Translations under genes and position numbers: made by a program
In this document: positions 8,379 to 16,072 of the stretch, piece by piece
Numbering within the stretch: the first letter of the stretch is position 1
How the letters are laid out: each line of letters begins with the position of its first letter
NCBI GenBank assembly: GCA_027490195.1
Contig: JAIXYN010000088.1
Coordinates: 1-51,021 of the forward strand
Direction: 5' to 3'
DNA: 51,021 nt
Origin: Verrucomicrobiaceae bacterium
GTDB taxonomy: Bacteria > Verrucomicrobiota > Verrucomicrobiia > Verrucomicrobiales > Verrucomicrobiaceae
Notes under the pieces: generated by a model
What the model saw: the letters and a program-made list of their open reading frames with translations, nothing else
Told to the model about the DNA's origin: nothing
Databases searched by the model: none

Positions 8379-10418
8379 CTATCCGTCATGCCGTAGCTGA
8401 CTTTTTTCGATCGCGCTGTCTACATCCTGAAGGATTCCCAGTCGTGAGCATGTCTCCCGGAAGTAGGCATTCTGCTCTGCAAGGTCGAACTGATTCGACA
8501 AGCTCACCGCGTCGGTGAACCAGTTCAGGATCGTTTCACGAGGGGAATTCGTATAGAGGTTCAGGATCATTCCCATCAAGTAACAAAACTCAGGCTCGAA
8601 AATGGGTATCTTGTCCGTGACAAGGCTGTTGCCGATGGATTCCAGTTTCCTGAGGTCGTGTAGCAGCATCGATTTGTCTGTTGAGGGATCCTGGAATCCG
8701 ATGAGCAGGATCTTCAAATGCTCCAAGATGGCTTCGACGTGCTGAGGAACTCGCTTCAGATCGGCATACAATGTCTCGGCTTCTTGGATATGCAGCAGGG
8801 CCAACGGAAAATCCCTGCGGTTTCTTGCCCCGACGGCGATAGCGAGTGCGCTGAGCGCCAGGAGGTGCGGCTCGTGGTACTTTTGGGCAAGAGACCTCGC
8901 CCTTGCTGCGTCTTCCGAGGCCGACGCAAGCGCGGCGGCGTCCGAAGAGCGGAAATTTATTATGGCCCTGCGGCTGAGCAGTTGGGAGAGCCGCGGCTCG
9001 TCCCTGTCCTGCTCCATTTCCCGGATCGTGTCGTCCAGACACGCCGTTCCATCAGAATCACCGTAGATCAGGACGTAAAAGGAGTAATAGTAAATGATGT
9101 CGGCCCATTCGGTAGTCGTTGGCTGCTTCTGAACAGAGGCGATCAGGCTGCTCGGGAAGTCCTTAAAAAGAATAGGATTCGCGTGGTAGGTCTGCACTAG
9201 TGCGATCAAACCGATCGTTTCTGGAGATGTATTTCGTGTGTGCCTGAGGTTGAACTTCGCGGGACTTGTCAGGTGTTCCTGATATTCGACAGGAGCTTCG
9301 GCAGAGGCAAATTGGGCGACGTTGATTTCGATGGCGCTGGCGCGTTCGACCCTGTCCTGGAAATTGAACGCGTATGACCGCCCGTGGTTGAGAAGGAACT
9401 GTTCGATCGAATCGGTTTCGTAGTCGGTTCGCTGTCGTTCCTTCCATACCCGGTCATAGAGATAGCGGGCGGCGGGTTCGTCCCCGTTTGCTTCCGCCAG
9501 TGCGAACATCATGTTTGCTGCATCCATCGGGTTCAGAGCTTGAATCTTCTCCCGCAACCGTTCCGTGAGAGATCGGTTTTCCCGGTTATTCTGCACAAAG
9601 GGAGAACAAGCAATCGAGGCGGCCCTCTGCCGTTCTTCCAGGAAGGCTGTTGCGTCCGCCTCGATAGCGCTGGCTTTTTCGGGGCCATAAGTGTTGATCA
9701 ATTCCCGGATGCTTTGCCGTACGGTGGTACCAGGCTGGTGAAGGAACGTGAATCCTTTTGCAAACGGAGCCGCGTCACGTACGCCCAGGTAGTTTCTGTT
9801 ATCATCAAAGTCAGCACCCGAAAATCCGGCAAACAATAACGAATGCTCCTGCATTAAAGACGCTAGCGCCAGTTCCAGACTTTTGGCCCGGCCCTTCAGC
9901 CGCTGCTTGCGGGTGTCCACCATTGACTCAGGCGACGAGCAGCAGCCATGAATCTTGATGATCGAGATCTCGTCCGGAGACCGTGCCCCGAAAGCATTAA
10001 AATCAGCTTCGTTAATGAAGACACGAAACGGAACGCGTGCGTCGGCGAACGCACGTTCGAAGTTCCGGTCAAAGTTCGTTGTCACCACCGCCTTCACCAG
10101 GCCAGCCCGAGCACCCTCGGCCGTATGATGATGAAAGGCGTTGTAGAGGTCTGAGTCCACAGCGGTGAGCAACTCGAAGTACTTCATGCCGGCTCGTTCC
10201 ACCATCACCTGCGCTTGGTAGTCCGGGGGAAATGCATATCGCTGTCTTGATGCTTTGATGTGCCCGAACACATCGCCGCGAATGTGATTGGGAAGGTTGA
10301 AAGGCTCCAGCCGATCCCAGAGCGCCTCCAGGATGGCATCGTTCAGGTCGAACCATCCCGGCAGTGAGGCCGGGGGCGAGACGGAACAACCGGCTCCGGC
10401 GAAGAGGATAAAGCTCAT
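8379..10418 (-). CDS. SIR2-family NAD-consuming protein with helical C-terminus (candidate defence effector)
   Basis: A 679-residue protein. The N-terminal 260 residues carry a complete SIR2-like site: GAGCS at 8-12, TTNFD at 113-117, the catalytic-type histidine in KIHG (His157), and FAGFSGAD at 196-203. Residues about 300-679 are alpha-helical with TPR-like repeats (for example ASEDAARARSLAQKYHEPH). SIR2 domains of this kind in bacteria are mostly NAD-degrading effectors of anti-phage systems (Thoeris ThsA, DSR1/2, SIR2-pAgo). The ATG is 6 nt after the stop codon of an hsdS fragment, and GGAG within the last hsdS codons supplies the ribosome site. The ancestor was therefore probably part of a type I restriction operon. 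No signal peptide or membrane segment. Defence is inferred; the SIR2 fold call is firm. Confidence 0.85.
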   Translation of the reverse strand: MSFILFAGAGCSVSPPASLPGWFDLNDAILEALWDRLEPFNLPNHIRGDVFGHIKASRQRYAFPPDYQAQVMVERAGMKYFELLTAVDSDLYNAFHHHTAEGARAGLVKAVVTTNFDRNFERAFADARVPFRVFINEADFNAFGARSPDEISIIKIHGCCSSPESMVDTRKQRLKGRAKSLELALASLMQEHSLLFAGFSGADFDDNRNYLGVRDAAPFAKGFTFLHQPGTTVRQSIRELINTYGPEKASAIEADATAFLEERQRAASIACSPFVQNNRENRSLTERLREKIQALNPMDAANMMFALAEANGDEPAARYLYDRVWKERQRTDYETDSIEQFLLNHGRSYAFNFQDRVERASAIEINVAQFASAEAPVEYQEHLTSPAKFNLRHTRNTSPETIGLIALVQTYHANPILFKDFPSSLIASVQKQPTTTEWADIIYYYSFYVLIYGDSDGTACLDDTIREMEQDRDEPRLSQLLSRRAIINFRSSDAAALASASEDAARARSLAQKYHEPHLLALSALAIAVGARNRRDFPLALLHIQEAETLYADLKRVPQHVEAILEHLKILLIGFQDPSTDKSMLLHDLRKLESIGNSLVTDKIPIFEPEFCYLMGMILNLYTNSPRETILNWFTDAVSLSNQFDLAEQNAYFRETCSRLGILQDVDSAIEKSQLRHDG

Positions 10419-10424
10419 AGTCGT

Positions 10425-10763
10425 TTACTCCATTCTGTTAAGGGAAGTATCATAGCGCAACTTTGAAGGTTGGTCAAGAATGGCGGGCAGCGGGGCGTCG
10501 AGTTCGGCAGCAGTCTCGGCTTGCAGGTACTTCAGCGCGTTCACCAATCGTTGTTCGGAAAGCGAAAATGGCGGTAGGCGCAACGCGAAGACCTTCTCCT
10601 TCGAGATATTCTTCATCGTTGAAGAAGTGTCAGATACAGCAAGCTCAATCTGGGCACGCAATGCTGGTGCTTTCAGTGCTTGCCCCAAGAATTTTGGAAG
10701 CACCTTCAGAGGTTGATGAAACTGTTCCACTTCCAAAGCTGGCGATTCGAAACCGCTAGCCAA
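10425..10763 (-). pseudogene. hsdS: C-terminal fragment of type I restriction specificity subunit
   Basis: About 100 residues match the end of HsdS: STMKNISKEKVFALRLP, then LSEQRLVNALKYLQAETAAE and LDAPLPAILDQ. This is the final conserved region that follows the second target-recognition domain. There is no ATG; the open frame begins at a TTG after a stop at about 10800. Both recognition domains and hsdM/hsdR are missing. The usual tail ILDQAFK is broken: one lost G near 10468 shifts the frame to ILDQPSKLRYD and lengthens the protein to a stop at 10425. Without the deletion the gene would have ended about 30 nt before the SIR2 start. Confidence 0.8.
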
Positions 10764-10944
10764 CGTGCAACTACGGCCACTGGGATGATCTTGCGGGGGT
10801 CACGCTTCACGATCAGATGTAAAATATGTTCATCCGCCACAATACGTTGCAACGCAGCTGAGCGGCGGAAGATCGTGAGTAGGTCTGGTTTGATCTTTGA
10901 CATTTAGAAGTTGGCCAAGTGAGGGTAGATGGCGAAGCTTCTCT

Positions 10945-12246
10945 CTACCTCCCCACCTGCACCACCAATCCCCTCACCTCCACCTGCTCCCCAGGCCGGA
11001 GCTTGAAACAAAAGTAGCCTTTCATACCAGCAGAGGCTTTGCCGTTCTGCACTTGGGCGGGGGCTTCTTCGATGCGGGCCACGTACTGACCCTGCTTGCG
11101 GCCGAGGAGGATGGAGTGCCATTGGTTGTCCTGCGGCGGGTTCAGGCATGAGAGGCGCTGGTTGCCGCCGTCGGCGGACTGGAGGTCGAAAGATTCGAGC
11201 TGGCCGCGGTAGTCGGCTGAGACGATGAAGTCGCCGTCCAGCAGGGTGCCGCGATAGACGAGGATGGCGCGGGGCCAGTTGCTGTTGGTGGTGTTGCTGG
11301 CGCTGAGCACGCCGTCCTGGATTTGGACGGTCATCTTGTCCAGCGGGTGCTCGGTCCAGCGGTTGTCGGTTTTGGACCAGCACCAGACACGCCAGTCGGC
11401 GGCCTGCATGGGGATCTTGCGGGCCGTCATGGATGATGAAGCAGCCGCAGGTGTGGCTGCGGCCGGAGTGCTGCCGGTGGTCGCAGGCAGCACGCGGAGC
11501 TTGAGATTGCGGTAGGCCACCTCGGCACCGTGATCCTGCAATGCGATGGAGGTGGCGCGTTTCACGCCGACGCCGGGGTAGTACTTGTACTTGCTGCTGG
11601 CGATGATGCGCTGCAGCTCCGCGCTACCGAGCTCACATTCGGCCACCTTGCGGCCATTGAGCCAGTGCTCCACGTGATTGCCATCCACGACGATGCGGCC
11701 TTGGTTGAACTTGCCCACGGGGCGCAGTGTTTTGCCCGTCGGGGTGACAAGCGAGTAGATGGAGGCGGCGAGCCGGTTCGCCACGTTGCTGGCATGCGGG
11801 GCGTCATCGAGCACCTGATATTCGAAGCCCATGGGACTGTCGCCGGTGTCACCTGGATAAAACAAGGCGGTGCGTTTTTCACCTTCGGTGAAGAGGTATT
11901 CCACGCCGCTGTTGCCCACGGGGCCCACGCGCCACTCGAACTCAAATTCGAAGTTCGTGAACATTGCATTCGTCACGAGATCGCCGCCGGTGCCATTGGG
12001 GCGGCCGTTGCCCGCAGGGAGGACGAGGCAGCCGTCTTTGATCTTCCAGGAACCGGGCGTCACGGATTGCTTCCCATAGGTGTGCCAGCCGGTGGTGCTG
12101 CGGCCATCAAAGAGCAGCTTCCAGCCTGCGGCCTGCTCCTGTGGCGTGAGGGTGTTGGCATCTGCGGCCAGAGCGCCCTCGGACTGAAACAGCAGTGTGC
12201 CAGCCAAAACAGCCAGCCGGGGAAAGAGGAAGGGAGGTCGGTGCAT
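10945..12246 (-). CDS. Secreted DUF1080 (3-keto-disaccharide hydrolase-like) protein
   Basis: A 433-residue protein. Signal peptide at about 1-29 (FPRLAVLAGTLLFQSEGALA). Residues 35-225 form the DUF1080 concanavalin-like domain: WKLLFDGRSTTGWHTYG, then NFEFEFEWRVGPVGNSGVEY and HWLNGRKVAECELGS. An Ala/Pro/Thr linker (about 230-250) leads to a second sandwich-like domain (WRVWCWSKTDNRWTEHP to the end). DUF1080 proteins are abundant in Verrucomicrobiota and Planctomycetota; members act on 3-keto-glycosides or bind glycans outside the cytoplasm. The frame is open up to 12438, but ATG 12246 places the signal peptide correctly. No operon partner. Confidence 0.85.
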   Translation of the reverse strand: MHRPPFLFPRLAVLAGTLLFQSEGALAADANTLTPQEQAAGWKLLFDGRSTTGWHTYGKQSVTPGSWKIKDGCLVLPAGNGRPNGTGGDLVTNAMFTNFEFEFEWRVGPVGNSGVEYLFTEGEKRTALFYPGDTGDSPMGFEYQVLDDAPHASNVANRLAASIYSLVTPTGKTLRPVGKFNQGRIVVDGNHVEHWLNGRKVAECELGSAELQRIIASSKYKYYPGVGVKRATSIALQDHGAEVAYRNLKLRVLPATTGSTPAAATPAAASSSMTARKIPMQAADWRVWCWSKTDNRWTEHPLDKMTVQIQDGVLSASNTTNSNWPRAILVYRGTLLDGDFIVSADYRGQLESFDLQSADGGNQRLSCLNPPQDNQWHSILLGRKQGQYVARIEEAPAQVQNGKASAGMKGYFCFKLRPGEQVEVRGLVVQVGR

Positions 12247-12604
12247 GGCCAGTGATGTTGCGCGATGAAAGCGGAGTGCGTGGTGCAAGGCAAGCGTGGA
12301 GGATGGCTGCGCTGGGAAACTGCGCGTGCAGACATCCACCCCTGCCAAGGGTCCATTCGTGGACTCATGGCCGCAGCGCGACGTCATGAAATTGTACTGA
12401 CAAGCGCGCCGAAGTTTTGGATGATGGCAACAAAGCATTCACGAAAAAAACGAAGCCCATTGTCATGAAAAAGGCTTATACCTTCCAGCTCCGGTCGTGG
12501 TCGATACCCCCAAGGAGTTGAGTTCCAAGCGTGCGCAGCAGCAGACGTTGATGCCCGGCGCGCCGCAGGTGGTTCATTCCCGCTAAAGCTGCCTTTGCAA
12601 ACAT

Positions 12605-13153
12605 ATGACCCTTAAATCACTGCTCAACCATCTGCTACGTGCCTTCGGCATTGGGGCTGCTCGGGGGCATAGCAAGGCCATCAATAGGGAAAACCTTTTC
12701 GTTCGCTTTGCACGTGACCGCTATGATCCTGGCGATTTGATGGAGCAGTTCGCGCTGAAAAAGCCCCGGCCGGTCTCTGGTGGCTGGGAGTGGGAGCTGG
12801 AGACCGAGCTTGGCGAGTTCGGCATCACTCTTTCAGATGCCAACGGCTCCCCTGCCAAGGAGGAGCAGGCGTTTCTCCTCGAAGTTCTGCGTCAGATCCG
12901 CACACTCGATAATCTGGTGCAGCAGTCATGTGAGGAGGACTGTGTCCGCACCGGGCTGGGTCCTGAGAACTGTGATCTCGCCATTGGCTGGGTGTGCATC
13001 GAGAAGCAAAATTTGATCGAACAAACCCTGGCGTTGTCCTACTACGGACTTCGAGTGAACACAGAATGGGATGCGAAGTTCAAACGGGATGCAGCAGGTA
13101 TCTGGCAGCCAGTGAATTTTTTAAAGCAAGCCGCAGGCACAGATCCCAGCTGA
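12605..13153 (+). CDS. Hypothetical cytoplasmic protein
   Basis: A 182-residue acidic protein without signal peptide or membrane segment. Notable stretches are GGWEWELETELGEFGITLSD and a C-terminal ALSYYGLRVNTEWDAKFKRD. The latter resembles the end of several DUF-type immunity proteins of polymorphic toxin systems, but I cannot name a family. There are five cysteines, two of them in SCEEDC. No toxin gene is next to it. It converges with the ATL gene; the short perfect hairpin GTAAAACGATGTTTTAC (13176-13192) lies between them. Confidence 0.55.
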   Translation: MTLKSLLNHLLRAFGIGAARGHSKAINRENLFVRFARDRYDPGDLMEQFALKKPRPVSGGWEWELETELGEFGITLSDANGSPAKEEQAFLLEVLRQIRTLDNLVQQSCEEDCVRTGLGPENCDLAIGWVCIEKQNLIEQTLALSYYGLRVNTEWDAKFKRDAAGIWQPVNFLKQAAGTDPS

Positions 13154-13191
13154 GAACGGGTAGCGGAAAATGAACGTAAAACGATGTTTTA

Positions 13192-13563
13192 CTATGTGTC
13201 ACTCCAGCGGATGTCCCGCCGCACGCCCACATTGTGAAAGTGCTCGTCGGCCTTCTGGATGTAGCCCTCTTTGTCGATGTGCAGGCCTTCGGCTTTGAGC
13301 AGCCGGCGTTGCTTGCGTGAGAGCTTGGGGTCCATGTTCGGACTGAGTCGTGCGTTGGCAGAAACAACGCGGTGCCAGGGCAGCGCGGCGGATTCCTCGG
13401 GCGTGAGATGGCTGAGCACCGTGGCCACATGGCGGGCGATGACGTTCATGTGAATGGCGATGCTGCCGTAGGTGGTGAACTGGCCGGCAGGGATCAAGGC
13501 GACCAGACGAATGACTTCCGCACGAATGCGGGCGAAGGCGACGGATTTTCCACGGGCGGCCAT
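13192..13563 (-). CDS. Alkyltransferase-like protein (ATL, MGMT-related)
   Basis: A 123-residue protein with the DNA-binding domain of O6-alkylguanine-DNA alkyltransferases (IPAGQFTTYGSIAIHMN and RHVATVLSHL). The active-site PCHR motif is replaced by PWHR at residues 62-65, so Trp63 stands at the position of the alkyl-acceptor cysteine. That is the hallmark of ATL proteins, which cannot transfer the alkyl group but bind O6-alkylguanine and direct it to nucleotide excision repair. Length and start are as usual for ATLs. The C-terminal 35 residues (HIDKEGYIQKADEHFHNVGV) are also seen in bacterial ATLs. Confidence 0.85.
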   Translation of the reverse strand: MAARGKSVAFARIRAEVIRLVALIPAGQFTTYGSIAIHMNVIARHVATVLSHLTPEESAALPWHRVVSANARLSPNMDPKLSRKQRRLLKAEGLHIDKEGYIQKADEHFHNVGVRRDIRWSDT

Positions 13564-13622
13564 GAGGGTGGAGGGTGCGCAGCGTGCGGGCTTTGTCGAG
13601 GTGGCTGCGCAGTGCCGTGGCG

Positions 13623-14339
13623 TCAGCGCTTGAGATCAGCCTCAGACGCCAGCAGACCAAGCTTACGCAGCGAGGCGAAGAGCTGTCTGCCAAAGGCCTG
13701 CAGCAGTTCGGCGTCCACCCGCCGCCGTGTGGCAGGCTTGCCCTCTTTGGCCGGAGAAACGGTGATGGACTGCTTCAGAGTCGGGACGTGGATGAAGAGG
13801 ACCAGTCGCAGTGCTTCGGGATGCTGCTGTTGGGCGTAGAGGAGCGAGTAGAGCATCTCCTCGCATAGATAACGTCCGGCGCTCTGGGACACGTGGGTGG
13901 GAAATCCCGATTGGGTCAATGCGGCGGCGAGGTCCGCCACCTGGGCCTGCTGTTTCAGTATGGGCGCCGCATTGCCGACGATGTCCGGTGTAGCGGGTTT
14001 GGTCTGCTGGTTGTCCGGGTACATGCCACGCTGATTGTGCGCGAGGATTTCGATCTGAAACTCCGGAGTGCCTTCACCAAAGGCGATCCACACCTGCGGT
14101 AGAGGTTTGGCGTTGTTGATGGCGGCTAGCGGTGCACCCCAGACGACAGGAATCTGCAAGGCGCGTACGTCTTGCGGGAAGGCCTTGGCGATTGCTTCTG
14201 CCAGCGTCCAGGAGGCATTGCGATCACGACCGCCAAAGGGCTCAAAGCCACTGACCACGATGGCAGGCTGCCCAGCCTGCAAGAACGAGCTCGTCAGACT
14301 GATGACTGCGAGGCAAAGAAAAGTGCGTGCGGCGTTCAT
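13623..14339 (-). CDS. Exported pyroglutamyl-peptidase I (peptidase C15)
   Basis: A 238-residue protein. An N-terminal signal peptide (about 1-22) precedes the C15 fold, which begins at IVVSGFEPFGGRDRNASW. Catalytic residues are visible: Cys159 in QSAGRYLCEEM, His184 in FIHVP, and probably Glu97 in FQIEILAHN. The Cys-His spacing (25) is close to the 24 of classic Pcp. C15 enzymes remove N-terminal pyroglutamate and are normally cytoplasmic; export is unusual. The start ATG overlaps the stop of the preceding lipoprotein gene (ATGA), so the two are translationally coupled. Confidence 0.85.
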   Translation of the reverse strand: MNAARTFLCLAVISLTSSFLQAGQPAIVVSGFEPFGGRDRNASWTLAEAIAKAFPQDVRALQIPVVWGAPLAAINNAKPLPQVWIAFGEGTPEFQIEILAHNQRGMYPDNQQTKPATPDIVGNAAPILKQQAQVADLAAALTQSGFPTHVSQSAGRYLCEEMLYSLLYAQQQHPEALRLVLFIHVPTLKQSITVSPAKEGKPATRRRVDAELLQAFGRQLFASLRKLGLLASEADLKR

Positions 14340-14854
14340 TGCACCTGCATGTTGCTGATTTGAAACATGCCGCTGTCACTCGGCTTGTTGGGAAAGTACC
14401 AGGTGCCGGCGAGCAGGCCGGAGCCCGGCGGCAGCGAGCCGCGATAAGTCACCGGAAGCTCCTTGGAGTGGCGGTAGGTTTTGGTGAACTGCAGATGAGT
14501 GAAGCCATCCTCACCCTCGCAGGTGCCGGTGATGTCCGCCCATACAAAACCATCCTTCAGAGTGCCAAAGCCGGTGTAGTTTTCCTTGATGACCCCCTTG
14601 ATCTTGCTGGAACCACGCGCCTGCTGCAGGGAGATTTGAAAGGAGACCGTCTGACCGGCTAGCTTCTGGTAGGCGCTGCCATAGGTGTAGGAGCCCTGGT
14701 AGATGCCTTGAACATTGGGTGTGGCGGCTCTGGAAAGCCCGCCGTTGTCGGTAGCCACAGTGCAGGATGCCATAACGATCACTACCGCTGCCTGCGGTAT
14801 CCAGGCCAGCCAGCGTTGAAAGAAATACAAGATGGCCGGTGAGGAAGTCTTCAT
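14336..14854 (-). CDS. Hypothetical lipoprotein coupled to the pyroglutamyl-peptidase
   Basis: A 172-residue protein with a long hydrophobic N-terminus and a lipobox-like VMASC (Cys near residue 31), suggesting attachment to a membrane. The rest is beta-rich (GIYQGSYTYGSAYQKLAGQ, then FQISLQQARGSSKIKGVIKE). It resembles lipocalin-like or META-type beta-barrel domains, but I do not recognise the family. The frame is open to 14893; ATG 14854 gives a proper signal sequence. Its stop overlaps the start of the C15 gene by 4 nt. Confidence 0.65.
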   Translation of the reverse strand: MKTSSPAILYFFQRWLAWIPQAAVVIVMASCTVATDNGGLSRAATPNVQGIYQGSYTYGSAYQKLAGQTVSFQISLQQARGSSKIKGVIKENYTGFGTLKDGFVWADITGTCEGEDGFTHLQFTKTYRHSKELPVTYRGSLPPGSGLLAGTWYFPNKPSDSGMFQISNMQVQ

Positions 14855-14949
14855 ACGGCGCACATTCTGCCCGCAGAGCAGAGGCGCTGTCAAACAGCAT
14901 CAATCCTATCTTCGATCTTTAACGAAGGATGAGGCTTCACTCACCGCCG

Positions 14950-15183
14950 CTACTTCAGCGCCGCAGGCTTGGCGACGGCCGTCGTTGATTCTTTGATCTC
15001 AGTCTTTTGGAGAACAGCGGCCTCTTTGATGGCTGCAGCCTTTTTGTCAGCGGCGGCCCTGACTTGGAAGGCTTTTTGTCGGGTTTCAGCATCCATGTCC
15101 GCCTGGGCTGGTGCGGTTTGTTTGTGGCAAGCTGTCAGGCCCAAAACAAGGAGCAGACTCAGCACCAGCAGAGAGGAGTTCAT
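14950..15183 (-). CDS. Small Ala/Lys-rich lipoprotein
   Basis: A 77-residue protein: a strong lipoprotein signal (LLLVLGLTACHKQ, lipid-bearing Cys near residue 19) followed by a short charged helix rich in Ala, Lys and Glu (RAAADKKAAAIKEAA). It could be a periplasmic coiled coil of the Lpp-like kind, although no heptad repeat is strict. ATG 15183 is chosen over an upstream start at 15225 because it opens the signal peptide. Function unknown. Confidence 0.6.
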   Translation of the reverse strand: MNSSLLVLSLLLVLGLTACHKQTAPAQADMDAETRQKAFQVRAAADKKAAAIKEAAVLQKTEIKESTTAVAKPAALK

Positions 15184-15268
15184 GGGGGAGCTTTCATGCG
15201 TATGGCATGGTTCACAAGCCCACATACCTTGCGCCTACCGGGTTATTGAGAGGGGAGCCTGCGCAGTA

Positions 15269-15850
15269 TCAGAGCCAGGCAGGATGACGCGTATAAAAGC
15301 CGTCATAGGAACGGCTGGAGGCACGCCAGCGAGGCCCTTCGCCAGTCTGCGTGCCCGAGGTGTCAAAACGCAGGCCGCAGATCTGCATGAAGACGTGATG
15401 CCCGGGTTTGACGAAGAGCGTGACGTACTTCCCAGGTCCAGACCAGGCGTAACGAGCAAAGGCCGAGGAGCTGAGCGGTTTGTCCAGCAGCTTGGCACGG
15501 TAGAGCACGTGAGAGACGGAGCCTGAGCAGTCGAAGCCGTTATCAAACAGAACTTTGTGGCCACCGCCCCACTTGTAAGGCTTGCCCACAAGTGCATTCG
15601 CGGCGGCCACTAGCTGATGAACCACGGCAGGGTGGGTTTCATGCGCAAAGGCATAAACGCCATTGAAATACAATGGCACGATTGCAGGAGGCGCCATGTA
15701 GTAGCCCATACCTCCTCCAATCGTGCCCAAGGCACCCCACATACCCAGCTTCATCCAGTGCCTGCGCCCGTACAACTGCCGCACACATTCGGCTTCGGGC
15801 GTGTCACTCAGAGATTCTGGTATGGGGGCGTCATCCTCTTGTTTGTCCAC
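15269..15850 (-). CDS. NlpC/P60 cell-wall endopeptidase
   Basis: A 193-residue protein. Residues 33-62 form one membrane segment or uncleaved signal anchor (LGMWGALGTIGGGMGYYMAP). Residues 78-193 form an NlpC/P60 domain: VGKPYKWGGGHK, catalytic Cys108 in FDCSGSVSHVL, and catalytic His at 151 or 152 in PGHHVFMQICGLRFD. Such enzymes cut peptide stems of peptidoglycan or related amide bonds. The domain has the usual C...H order. The third polar residue is not obvious. No neighbours of related function. Confidence 0.8.
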   Translation of the reverse strand: MDKQEDDAPIPESLSDTPEAECVRQLYGRRHWMKLGMWGALGTIGGGMGYYMAPPAIVPLYFNGVYAFAHETHPAVVHQLVAAANALVGKPYKWGGGHKVLFDNGFDCSGSVSHVLYRAKLLDKPLSSSAFARYAWSGPGKYVTLFVKPGHHVFMQICGLRFDTSGTQTGEGPRWRASSRSYDGFYTRHPAWL

Positions 15851-16015
15851 GCAGAAAGATTAACTCAAAAGTTTGAATTTAGCGTCTAAGCAGATATTCA
15901 AATCCGTCTCAGGTCTAACTTAGCTGCTTAAGCCGCATAGAGGGATGCTGTATCGAATAGCGATTCAATGGGGGCCAAGACTCGACATGGCTGGGCGGAC
16001 AAATCGTCGTGCCAT

Positions 16016-16048
16016 AAAAAAACCGCTGCCCCGTGAAGGGCAGCAGTT
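16016..16048 (-). terminator. Rho-independent terminator of the oxidoreductase gene
   Basis: Read on the minus strand, CTGCTGCCC TTCAC GGGGCAGCGG forms a strong stem followed by seven T. It begins 25 nt after the stop codon of the gene at 16073-17578. Confidence 0.85.
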
Positions 16049-16072
16049 GAGCAGACGATCTGTTCCTCAGTC

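Noticed and set aside
10706..10903. 65-residue minus-strand frame upstream of the hsdS fragment (MSKIKPDLLTIFRRSAALQR at the start)
   Set aside because: No family recognised, and it overlaps the hsdS fragment in another frame; could be a relic of the same locus but there is no support.
12465..12586. Broken short frame (MKKAYTF..., then VVVDTPKELSSKRAQQQTLM in another frame)
   Set aside because: Looks a little like the end of a small protein but needs a frameshift and matches nothing I know.
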